In this document: one piece after another, positions 32,939 through 41,029 of the stretch
How positions within the stretch are numbered: the stretch's first letter is position 1
Layout of the letters: each line of letters starts with the position of its first letter
Origin: RGIG3701 sp964438515
GTDB taxonomy: Bacteria > Planctomycetota > Planctomycetia > Pirellulales > Thermoguttaceae
Direction of reading: 5' to 3'
Length of the DNA: 64,000 nucleotides
NCBI GenBank assembly: GCA_964438515.1
Contig: CAYTLK010000002.1
Location: 1 to 64,000 of the forward strand
Notes under the pieces: model-generated
Told to the model about the DNA's origin: nothing
The model's input: only the letters and a program-made list of their open reading frames with translations
The model's database searches: none
Translations under genes and position numbers: made by a program

Positions 32939-33118
32939 TTACTGTTCCCGGTACGTGAACCAGCTGAGTACCGCAATCACAAGCGTTGCGACTAGAAAAA
33001 CGATGTCCAGCGCAATGCTTCCGCGTTGGAACGGGAAAGCCGCACTCAAATCGACGATAAAAACGATTGCAAGAATCAAAGAAAGCGCCATTGCAAACAG
33101 ACAGAGGACTTTGGACAT
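32939..33118 (-). CDS. Small two-span membrane protein (59 residues)
   Basis: A 59-codon frame starts at an ATG with a strong GGGGAG site seven bases upstream. Two hydrophobic stretches (LCLFAMALSLILAIVFIV and IALDIVFLVATLVIAVLSW) are joined by a short loop, DLSAAFPFQRGS. It ends in the polar tail FTYREQ. The hairpin topology and the ..LSW.TYRE end resemble small planctomycete membrane proteins I have seen annotated as hypothetical. The function is unknown. It is divergent from the GlmU-like operon and has the MITE-like repeat downstream. Confidence 0.72.
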   Translation of the reverse strand: MSKVLCLFAMALSLILAIVFIVDLSAAFPFQRGSIALDIVFLVATLVIAVLSWFTYREQ

Positions 33119-33329
33119 AAAAATCTCCCCACGATTAAAATATTTGGAATAAGGTTCAGTTTTTTATCCGTCTGGATATTCTTTTTTTCGGCAAAAATCC
33201 GAAAATTTATCACTTTATCATAGCACAGGCGTTGCAATTGGAACACGGGGGGAGGGGGAATTTTTTGTAATATTTTTGAAAAACCCTCATGATTTCTTCA
33301 TTTTACTGGAAAAATCTTTATAACCAGGA

Positions 33330-33358
33330 TTGTAGGAAAGTTCAAAATGAGGTATAAT
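33330..33358 (+). promoter_or_regulatory. Putative promoter of the GlmU-like operon
   Basis: TTGTAG, a 17-base spacer and TATAAT, 137 bases before the start codon, so the transcript would begin with the leader element at 33386-33495. Confidence 0.55.
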
Positions 33359-33385
33359 TTCCAAAAAGGGAACCATTTCATTCCC

Positions 33386-33495
33386 GATGCACTATGAATT
33401 TCGCTTTCCCGGCTTTTCGCATTGCTGAAACGACTCCTTGCGCGGCCGCCTAAATCGAAATCCTAAAGTGAAATCCGTACAGAAGAGGAAAGTAC
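33386..33495 (+). promoter_or_regulatory. Leader element shared with the gene at 1798
   Basis: The second copy of the element at 1682-1797: CCCGATGCA, GAATTTC, GCGGCCGCC, then GTACAGAAGAGGA before the ATG. It lies in the same place relative to promoter and start codon. Between it and the small membrane gene is a G-rich stretch at 33246-33258 and T-rich sequence without a gene. Confidence 0.4.
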
Positions 33496-34842
33496 ATGAA
33501 AATTGTCGTTTTTGAAGATTCCGCGGTCAACGAATTGTATCCCGTCACGATGGGACGCGGCGCGTTTGCGATTACGTGCGGGACGTTGCGCATGGTGGAT
33601 GTTGTGTCGCAGATTCCCTGTTCCTCCATTGGGTTTCTGTGCCGTCCCTACCTCGAAGGGATTTCTCGGATGGAATATCCCGACTCAAACTTCCTGTTCG
33701 GAATAAACGAAATGTGTACAGAATTGGAAAGTGCGGAACCGACGGAAAATATTTTGCTGTTAAACGCACGGTTGGTTCCCGACATTCATCTTCTCGCCTT
33801 TTTTAGAAACTGTACGAAAAAAAACAAGTCCGTTTATTTCCCGTGGCAGGATGATTTAGCGTGTGCGTGCATCCCGGCAAAACAGCTTTTAGACGCTCTT
33901 CGAACGATGCCGCACCCGAAAAAAGCGACCGATGTTCCGGCCCTCGACCTCCAGGCGGTGACGCAGGGTTGCGACCTCGTCGTTCATCATCCGATGGAAC
34001 TTTTTGATTATCCGCACGATATTGTACGAAACAATATGCTGCTTTTTTCAAACAATATTCAATATCGGCTTCAAAATCTCGTTCCTGCACAGACGGGGCG
34101 CGCCGAATCACGCTGGACGACGGGAAAGTGGCATGAGATTCGTGACGGGGTTTTTGTGGGTGAAAATGTAAAACTCGGCGAGTATCTCGTGACCGACACA
34201 AGTGAGGGACCGATTCTCGTCGATGAAGGTGCGTCGATCGGCCCCTTCTGCTTCCTCAAAGGCCCTGTATATATCGGACCGTATTCAAAAGTGATCGAGC
34301 ATGCGGCATTGAAAGAATACGTGGGTCTTACGCATACGACCAAAGTCGGCGGCGAAGTGGAAGCATCGACGATTGAACCTTACACGAACAAACAACATCA
34401 CGGTTTTCTCGGTCATTCGTACCTCGGAAGCTGGATCAACCTGGGTGCGGGAACGTGCAACAGCGACCTGAAAAACACGTACGGAAGCGTTTCCATGCAG
34501 TATAAAGACGGCCGCGTCGCCACCACCATGCAGTTTCACGGCTGTATCATCGGCGATTACGCCAAAACGGCTATCAATACGAGTATTTTTACTGGAAAAA
34601 TCATCGGAAGCTGCAGCATGGTGTACGGTTTCGTCACGCGCAACGTTCCATGTTTCGTAAATTACGCGCGTTCCTTCGGTCAATGCACGGAATTGCCGGT
34701 CGAGGTGATGATTAATACACAGCAGCGGATGTTTGCGCGTCGAAACGTGCAGCAGGAACAAGTACACATTGATTTGCTGCATCACATGTTCGATCTTTCT
34801 GTCTGCGAGCGGCAAATGGAAAACGAACCGCTTTCCCTTTAA
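33496..34842 (+). CDS. GlmU-like sugar nucleotidyltransferase/acyltransferase-fold protein
   Basis: 448 residues in two parts. The N-terminal ~200 residues are nucleotidyltransferase-like (MKIVVFEDSAVNELYPVTMGRGAFAI..). From about residue 220 a left-handed beta-helix has hexapeptide repeats (GVFVGENVKLGEYLV, GASIGPFCFLKGPVYIGPYSKV) and GAGTCNSDLKNTYG. This arrangement matches the alternative GlmU-like family of Bacteroidetes and planctomycetes rather than classical GlmU, so a UDP-sugar activating role in envelope precursor supply is likely but unproven. cmk follows after 22 bases, then plsC and a DUF4261 gene, forming one operon with its own promoter and a repeated leader. Confidence 0.82.
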   Translation: MKIVVFEDSAVNELYPVTMGRGAFAITCGTLRMVDVVSQIPCSSIGFLCRPYLEGISRMEYPDSNFLFGINEMCTELESAEPTENILLLNARLVPDIHLLAFFRNCTKKNKSVYFPWQDDLACACIPAKQLLDALRTMPHPKKATDVPALDLQAVTQGCDLVVHHPMELFDYPHDIVRNNMLLFSNNIQYRLQNLVPAQTGRAESRWTTGKWHEIRDGVFVGENVKLGEYLVTDTSEGPILVDEGASIGPFCFLKGPVYIGPYSKVIEHAALKEYVGLTHTTKVGGEVEASTIEPYTNKQHHGFLGHSYLGSWINLGAGTCNSDLKNTYGSVSMQYKDGRVATTMQFHGCIIGDYAKTAINTSIFTGKIIGSCSMVYGFVTRNVPCFVNYARSFGQCTELPVEVMINTQQRMFARRNVQQEQVHIDLLHHMFDLSVCERQMENEPLSL

Positions 34843-34864
34843 ATTACACCCAAAACGCCAAATT

Positions 34865-35527
34865 ATGATTGTAACGATAGACGGTCCCGCTGGGTCGGGA
34901 AAAAGTACGGCGGCACGCCTTGCGGCAGAAGCGCTGGGGTTCGAATTTCTCCGTACAGGCCTCATGTATCGAGCGGTTGCGCTTGCGGGACTGCGGCGTC
35001 AGGTGGATTGGGACGATTCCGACGCTTTGACGCGAATTGCGCACGAAATCACCCTCACATGGGACGGTCCCCGCATTTTTCTCGATGGTGAAGACGTCTC
35101 TACGGAAGTCGAAACGCTTCCCGTAACTGCCGTCACAAAATATTCGGCCGGAAATCCTGAAATTCGGGAATTCCTCACGCGCTTGCAGCGGGAATACGCC
35201 TCAAAACGGAACTGCATCACCGAGGGACGCGACCAGGGAACCGTGGCGTTTCCGGAAGCGGAATGCAAAATTTATCTCGACGCAACCCCCGAAGAACGCG
35301 CCCGCCGCCGATTCGAGCAAAAAAAGCAGCAAGGGGAAGCAGCCGACTATCAGGAAATTCTAAACGGAATTCAACGCCGTGATTTTGAGGATTCGACACG
35401 CCCCGTCGCGCCTCTGAAACCTGCGCCAGACGCGATAAAAATCCTTTCGGACGGTCTGACTGTCGAAGAAGTCGTTCAGAAAATCATTCAATACGTAAAG
35501 GAAAAAGCGAAAAATGACACGTTTTGA
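34865..35527 (+). CDS. cmk: Cytidylate kinase
   Basis: Phosphorylates CMP and dCMP. The P-loop GPAGSGKST is at residues 7-15. The NMP-binding region (LRTGLMYRAVAL) and the EGRDQGTVAFPEAECKIYLDA signature are those of bacterial Cmk. 220 residues is the family length. The start chosen places the P-loop at the very N-terminus; the frame is open into the preceding gene. Its end overlaps plsC by 14 bases, so the two are translationally coupled. cmk next to plsC is a common arrangement. Confidence 0.95.
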   Translation: MIVTIDGPAGSGKSTAARLAAEALGFEFLRTGLMYRAVALAGLRRQVDWDDSDALTRIAHEITLTWDGPRIFLDGEDVSTEVETLPVTAVTKYSAGNPEIREFLTRLQREYASKRNCITEGRDQGTVAFPEAECKIYLDATPEERARRRFEQKKQQGEAADYQEILNGIQRRDFEDSTRPVAPLKPAPDAIKILSDGLTVEEVVQKIIQYVKEKAKNDTF

Positions 35528-36224
35528 TTATTGTTACTACTATTTTTGGGTTTATTTCATCCATTTTATCAGTTATTTTTATTTCCGGCTGCGGTATCAT
35601 TATACAGAACCGATTCCGAAAACTGGAAAACTGGTTGTGATTGCGAATCATCAAAGCTTTCTCGATCCCCCCCTCATAGGAATCGGAATGCCGCGTTCCT
35701 GCAATTATATGGCGCGGGAAACCCTCTTTCGCGGGTTGCTCGGCTGGCACATTTCCCACTTGAACGCCTTTCCTGTTTCGCAGACGAAGAATCCCATCGC
35801 AGGAATCAAAGAAACGCTCAAACGCCTGAAAAATGAGGAAGCCGTTCTGATTTTTCCAGAAGGGTCCCGCACGGAAGATGGAAAGCTCGCGGAGTTTCAT
35901 AAAGGAATTATTTCCGTCGCGCGCCGCAGTAAAGCGCCCATTTTACCCGCAATCATTCAGGGTGCGTACGAGGCGTTTCCGCGTCATTCGATTTTTCCGA
36001 AACCTCACCGAGTTTCCGTCACCTACGGACACTTGATTTCTGTCGAAGAAATTCAAAAAATGTCCGAAGACGAACTCCTCGTGTACCTGCGAAACACGAT
36101 TCTCGGAATGCTCGGAGAAACAGAGGAACCCGCTGCGGCGCTGACGACAGAAGGAACGAGGGCGGAAGGAACGGCGGCGGAACAGGATGCAGAGCAAAAA
36201 AATGAAAATAGTTCAAAAAACTAA
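35514..36224 (+). CDS. plsC: 1-acyl-sn-glycerol-3-phosphate acyltransferase
   Basis: Makes phosphatidic acid by adding the second acyl chain. The acyltransferase block I is NHQSFLD (residues 45-51, H-x4-D) and block III is FPEGSRT. A hydrophobic, aromatic N-terminal segment (YYYFWVYFIHFISYFYF) would hold it in the inner membrane. 236 residues is normal. The C-terminus is a Glu/Ala/Thr-rich tail of ~35 residues of low complexity. It overlaps cmk and is followed by the DUF4261 gene after 46 bases. Confidence 0.92.
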   Translation: MTRFDYCYYYFWVYFIHFISYFYFRLRYHYTEPIPKTGKLVVIANHQSFLDPPLIGIGMPRSCNYMARETLFRGLLGWHISHLNAFPVSQTKNPIAGIKETLKRLKNEEAVLIFPEGSRTEDGKLAEFHKGIISVARRSKAPILPAIIQGAYEAFPRHSIFPKPHRVSVTYGHLISVEEIQKMSEDELLVYLRNTILGMLGETEEPAAALTTEGTRAEGTAAEQDAEQKNENSSKN

Positions 36225-36270
36225 ATTTTATCAAAAGTGATATGTATAAAAAATCATTTTGGGGCAAAAA

Positions 36271-37089
36271 ATGACAAAAAAACCTTGGTTGGCGACGATT
36301 TTAACGACGGACGGACGGCTTCCCACTCGAAAAGACGTTCTGTCCGCCATGAAAAAAGTGCCGGGATACGAAACGCTCGACTTTGAATGGGTCTCGGAAG
36401 AAACCGACCATTTTGTATTCCGTACGAAATACGCAACGCTGGCGGTGACGCTTACTGCCGCGCAGGACGATCCGATGCTCGACGTGATTCCGCTCGGTGA
36501 GTTAAAAAATTCGTGTGCGCGCGCGTGGCACTGGGTCGATGCGGGAATGGCCGTCCAGAAAGCAACCCGACAAATTCTCGTTGCGGTTTTGCCGGAAGAA
36601 AACGAATTGGAACCCCTCGACGTCGCGCTGCTTCTGACGTGTTTGACCGAAGGCGTTTTGAAAAATTTGGAGGCGCAAGCCATTTACTGGAATGCGTCTG
36701 GAATGGTTCACGAACCTGCATCGTTTCTCGAACACACTCAAGGAATGAACCGACTGACGATTCCTGTGGAACTTTGGGTCGAATTTCGTCTGGTTCTGAA
36801 TGCGGATTTGACGCTTTCCATCGGAACTTGGGGCCTTTCGGCATTCGGACTGGCGGAGCTTGAAGTCGTTCATTCGAAACGGGAACCGCAGTGGCTGCTG
36901 CACTGGCTTTTCAATCTCGCGCACTACATGCTTGAAAACGGTCCGATTGATTTGGACGTCGAACACACCTTCGGGACGTCCGACAGTGAAGCATTCTCAA
37001 TATCGTACAGCAATCCGTCGTTCGAATTGGGCCGAACGTCCGTCGATCAGGTGCTGAAAGTGGAATTCGAAACCAAAAAAGAAAAATAG
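36271..37089 (+). CDS. DUF4261-like protein
   Basis: 272 residues, cytoplasmic by composition. The segment NSCARAWHWVDAGMAVQKATRQILVAVL.. followed by IYWNASGMVHEPASFL and LPVELWVEFRL-like text (IPVELWVEFRLVLN) matches my memory of DUF4261 proteins, whose function is not established. The start is the ATG after GGGG; a TTG 12 bases earlier is in frame. It is the last gene of the GlmU-like/cmk/plsC operon and is followed directly by a MITE-like repeat. Confidence 0.75.
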   Translation: MTKKPWLATILTTDGRLPTRKDVLSAMKKVPGYETLDFEWVSEETDHFVFRTKYATLAVTLTAAQDDPMLDVIPLGELKNSCARAWHWVDAGMAVQKATRQILVAVLPEENELEPLDVALLLTCLTEGVLKNLEAQAIYWNASGMVHEPASFLEHTQGMNRLTIPVELWVEFRLVLNADLTLSIGTWGLSAFGLAELEVVHSKREPQWLLHWLFNLAHYMLENGPIDLDVEHTFGTSDSEAFSISYSNPSFELGRTSVDQVLKVEFETKKEK

Positions 37090-37096
37090 AAACTCA

Positions 37097-37350
37097 TTAA
37101 GGAAGTTCTAAAAACCTCAGATTTGAAATTTTTACAAAAAAACATTATTGTATAAAAATCATACGAATGAACGTTGTGCTTTGAGGGTCTTTTTTGTACC
37201 GTGGCGGTGTTTCCATCCTGACGGGAGGAAACAAGAGCGCTCCCGTACTGTCGCTCTCGGTCGTGGGGGAAAAAACATTTTGAATGTTGTTTTTTCCCCA
37301 GACCCCTTTTTCAAAAACTTTTTAATATTGTGTTTTTAGAACTTCCTTAA
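37097..37350 (+). repeat. MITE-like repeat, copy C (complete)
   Basis: 254 bp bounded by perfect 19-bp terminal inverted repeats, TTAAGGAAGTTCTAAAAAC and its complement. Inside are a TGTTTCCATCC / GGGAGGAAACA hairpin (about 37208-37232), a GAGCG / CGCTC stem, and a 12-bp stem GGGGAAAAAACA / TGTTTTTTCCCC (about 37268-37302). It codes for nothing. The outermost TTAA on both sides could be a target duplication. It ends ten bases before the AsmA-like start codon. Confidence 0.85.
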
Positions 37351-37360
37351 AAGGTGTTTT

Positions 37361-40300
37361 ATGGCTCGTATTATTCGACGTTCGCGCTGGCTGCTGGTAC
37401 GATGGGTTCTATTTTTACTCATCGTCGGAACCGTTTTGGGCGTCTGTTTCTTGATGTGCGAGCTGGATTCCCTGATTCACAAACGCACACTCGACGCTCT
37501 TCAGGAACGATTCGCAGCCGCCGATGCGTACGCAGCTTCCGCCCATCTGATTCGCGGTGAAGGAATCGAACTCTCCCGATTTGTTCTTCTGGCGAACTAT
37601 AAATCGACGAATTCCGACAGTCACACCAGTTTTCCTCCGGTTCTGGAAGCGGAACGCGTCATGATTCGGTGCCCGTCGCGCATTGAGGAACTTGCAGTCG
37701 CAAAGGAAGTCCCCATTGAGTGCGTTACTTTCGACACCGCAACGATTCACGCTTATCGGCGTCCGAACGGCAGCTGGTCTCTGGCGGCTTTCGAGACGAA
37801 TCCAAACGTGATTTCGTCCTTTCCGGCCCCCATCATTCAGTTTCGCAACACGTCCATCGTTCTGCACGACATGATGGATTCCAAAACGGACCGTAAACTG
37901 GTGCTTCGAAACGTCGAACTCACGATTGAAAAACCGAAAAATACGTCCGAAGATGCTTTCGGGAATCCAGCGCCTCAAACGGTCAAAGAAGGAACAACAC
38001 CCGACGAATCCAGTACGTTTTCCGCCTCTCCTTTTCATGGAACCGCCGACTCGGAATTCTGTCGCAGTATTCGTTTCAGCGGTCTCTTTTTCGGAAAGGA
38101 AGGAGAGATTTGGGTCGATGTGGATGTGGATGAGCTACAATATTCCGAGGATTTTCGCAACACGCTCCCTCTTGAGGTTGCGGAACGGTTTCAGGAACTG
38201 AAAGCGATTCGCGGAACCATTGATACACACATCAAAGTCGCGTCACATCTGAAAAAATTCGACTCCGCCGCCTTCCGTCTTACAGGCCGAATGGTCGATG
38301 GAAGATCCCAGGACCCGCGTTTTCCAAAACTCGTTTCGAATCTCGCAACAGATTTTCAAATTACGAATGAAGGGTTCGTCTTTTCCAATCTCAACCTGCG
38401 TTTTGGCGGCGGAACTGTGGAACTCAACGTTCTTCAGCGCGGGTACGGACCTCGTGCGCAGCGCCGAATCGTCTCCAAAAGTCGAAAAATTGAACTGAAT
38501 GAAGGTTTCGCCTCTGCGCTTCCCGCCTCCCTCGGACGGCTTCTGCACGATCTGTCGCCGACGGGACGGTTCAACATGAATGCGGAATTCGTTTTCGACG
38601 GTCAGTATTGGACGACGACCGGAAATATTGCGTGCTCGGACGTTAGTATAAATTACGTACGATTTCCATATCGTTTGGAACATCTTTCAGGAACCATCGA
38701 GCTTCGGGGAAATCACGTCCGATTTCAGTTCCAGACGCCGCCGCAGCATTTAAGCATTCAAGGCGATTTTACGATGTCGTCGAAACAAAATCCGCAGCCT
38801 CCCGGCGGAACCATCCTCGTGAAAGCGCAAAATATTCCAATCGAAGAACGTCTCGTGGCGGCCTGTCCGGCTGCGGCGGCAAACTTCATACGAACGCTTG
38901 AAGTCGGCGGAAATGTGGATGTGGGAATGGAATATCGGTTTCTGATGGACCCGCAGAATCCGGAAAGTCACGCAAAAATTCAAATCACACTTCTGAAAAA
39001 TTCTTGCCGTTACAAAGATTTTCCGTACCCGCTGCGAAACATGGAAGGAACGATTTTCATTGAAGATCAAACGATTTCCGCTGAAAATATTCGTGGTTCC
39101 AACAACAACGCAAGCGTCGCACTTTCGTTTCACGCGCATTTACCGGACGCACCGTTCGATGCGCGAGAAATATCGAGCGAAAATCAAAATCTTGCGGGAA
39201 ATCCTGCGTTTAACCCTGCACTCAACCCTGCTGAAAATCCATCCTCCGCCCCCGCAGGAAGAGGAATTTCCGGTCCAAATTCGGCCGAGATGCAAACTGA
39301 CGCGCTTTCTGCCGCCTCACTCCTGAGTCCCCCTCCGATTTCCGGCGTGGAATGGGATTTGAGTCTCGTTGGGAAAAATATCACCCTCGACGACGAGCTT
39401 TACGCAAATCTTCCCAAACAGGTTTCAGAAATTTTCCGTTACATTCAGCCCTACGGAACCGTCGACGTTCGTTACGAATATCGATCTCCGCAAGGAAGCA
39501 TCCTTCCCGGCGCGCCCGCCGCATTTCGGACGCCGAGCCATCGTGCGCTGTGGGTCGATTCCGTTGGAGACGGCATTCGAATCGCTCTGCCTGCGATGTC
39601 GTACAATCTGGATCGTTTTCGCGGCAGTTTTCAGTACAATAATGGAAATTTCTCGTTGACCGACTTTTCTGCCGTTCACGGAAGCACGAAATTTTCCGGA
39701 AAAGCCGAAGGGTCCGTCGATTCGGTCAATCAATGGAGCGTCCATCTGAATCGAATTCTCATCGATAATTTGCAGTTCGACCACGATTTGATGACCGCCA
39801 TTCCTGAAGAAGCGCGAATCGTCATCGCCGCAAAACGTCCAGAAGGCGCACTGTACTACGACGGCAGAATGGATATTCATTACGACAATCAAACCAGCAA
39901 GCCGTTTTCACTCGACTGGAAAGGGGAAATCGGAATCGTCGGCGGGTCGCTCGATTTAGGTTTTCCGCTGAACGCCATCAACGGCGGAATCGAAATTTGC
40001 GGACACTGGGACCAAAACACCTTTCAGTGCGGCGGCGAGCTGGAAATCGAATCGCTTTTTCAGCAAAATCTTCAATTTACAAACATCTGCGGTCCCATTT
40101 GGATCGACAATCAGCAGCTGCTGCTGGGTGGTGAGGCGGAAAAACGGCTGCGCGACCAGCTGAATTACATTCCTCCAAACGCCAGTCCCAATGCGACCCG
40201 TGCACTCAACGCCAAATTCATCGGCGGCGACATTTACGGAACCTTCGTTTTGAGGTTCGGATATCCGTCCGTTTTTCAGAGTCACATCGTTTTAACGAAC

Positions 40301-40864
40301 GGAAGGCTCGAAAATTGCGCGATTCTTACAGGAAACGACGAACTAAAAGCAAGAATGTTCGGTACTCTGACGCTTTCCGGCACCGATTCGTCGCTCCATT
40401 CACTGCGCGGAAAAGGAGAATTTCACCTTGCAGACGCCAATATTTACAAACTTTCCGTCATGATGTCGCTGCTGAAAATTCTCTCTCTGAAAGAAGTAAA
40501 TACAACGGGATTCAGTTCGAGCGATATGCGTTTTCACATTGAGGGAAATCATTTTTATTTCGATCAAATCGACTTTTCCGGGGACGCATTCAGCCTCATC
40601 GGAAAAGGTGAAATGGATTTTAAGAGCCAGGTAAAACTCGTTTTTTACAGCGTGATGGGTCGCAACGAGCACCACATCCCCATCATCAGTCCTCTTTTAC
40701 ACGCTACAGGCCGTCAAATGATGCTGATTACGATTCGCGGCCCCCTTCAAAACCCTGAAATTACGCAACAGCCGCTTCCTGGATTAAATATGGCGATTCA
40801 ACAAATGGAAAACGATTTCCCGCAGCGCGTTTTTCCGCTGGAAAGTCCCGCGCAATCCAAATAA
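37361..40864 (+). CDS. AsmA-like envelope protein
   Basis: 1,167 residues. One N-terminal membrane anchor (about residues 10-32, WLLVRWVLFLLIVGTVLGVCFLM) is followed by a long, beta-rich periplasmic body. The C-terminal ~220 residues contain GTLTLSGTDSSLHSLRGKGEF, SGDAFSLIGKGEMDF and TIRGPLQNPEI, the AsmA C-terminal-like signature shared by TamB/YhdP-type proteins. These are thought to bridge inner and outer membranes for lipid or protein delivery. A low-complexity Asn/Pro/Ala stretch lies near residues 610-640. The start ATG follows AAGG, just past the repeat. The role in this organism is inferred from fold only. Confidence 0.82.
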   Translation: MARIIRRSRWLLVRWVLFLLIVGTVLGVCFLMCELDSLIHKRTLDALQERFAAADAYAASAHLIRGEGIELSRFVLLANYKSTNSDSHTSFPPVLEAERVMIRCPSRIEELAVAKEVPIECVTFDTATIHAYRRPNGSWSLAAFETNPNVISSFPAPIIQFRNTSIVLHDMMDSKTDRKLVLRNVELTIEKPKNTSEDAFGNPAPQTVKEGTTPDESSTFSASPFHGTADSEFCRSIRFSGLFFGKEGEIWVDVDVDELQYSEDFRNTLPLEVAERFQELKAIRGTIDTHIKVASHLKKFDSAAFRLTGRMVDGRSQDPRFPKLVSNLATDFQITNEGFVFSNLNLRFGGGTVELNVLQRGYGPRAQRRIVSKSRKIELNEGFASALPASLGRLLHDLSPTGRFNMNAEFVFDGQYWTTTGNIACSDVSINYVRFPYRLEHLSGTIELRGNHVRFQFQTPPQHLSIQGDFTMSSKQNPQPPGGTILVKAQNIPIEERLVAACPAAAANFIRTLEVGGNVDVGMEYRFLMDPQNPESHAKIQITLLKNSCRYKDFPYPLRNMEGTIFIEDQTISAENIRGSNNNASVALSFHAHLPDAPFDAREISSENQNLAGNPAFNPALNPAENPSSAPAGRGISGPNSAEMQTDALSAASLLSPPPISGVEWDLSLVGKNITLDDELYANLPKQVSEIFRYIQPYGTVDVRYEYRSPQGSILPGAPAAFRTPSHRALWVDSVGDGIRIALPAMSYNLDRFRGSFQYNNGNFSLTDFSAVHGSTKFSGKAEGSVDSVNQWSVHLNRILIDNLQFDHDLMTAIPEEARIVIAAKRPEGALYYDGRMDIHYDNQTSKPFSLDWKGEIGIVGGSLDLGFPLNAINGGIEICGHWDQNTFQCGGELEIESLFQQNLQFTNICGPIWIDNQQLLLGGEAEKRLRDQLNYIPPNASPNATRALNAKFIGGDIYGTFVLRFGYPSVFQSHIVLTNGRLENCAILTGNDELKARMFGTLTLSGTDSSLHSLRGKGEFHLADANIYKLSVMMSLLKILSLKEVNTTGFSSSDMRFHIEGNHFYFDQIDFSGDAFSLIGKGEMDFKSQVKLVFYSVMGRNEHHIPIISPLLHATGRQMMLITIRGPLQNPEITQQPLPGLNMAIQQMENDFPQRVFPLESPAQSK

Positions 40865-41029
40865 GCACCCCACTTTTCCCAAAGCTCACGTGAAATTTTG
40901 TAAAATTACGCAAGATAAACAGATTGCACAACCACACAGATGAAGTCAATTTGTGCAAAATACATAACCTAAGCAAGTTGCACGTTATACCGCAGGCCGT
41001 GCAAAATACACGACCTGCGAAATCTGGTA

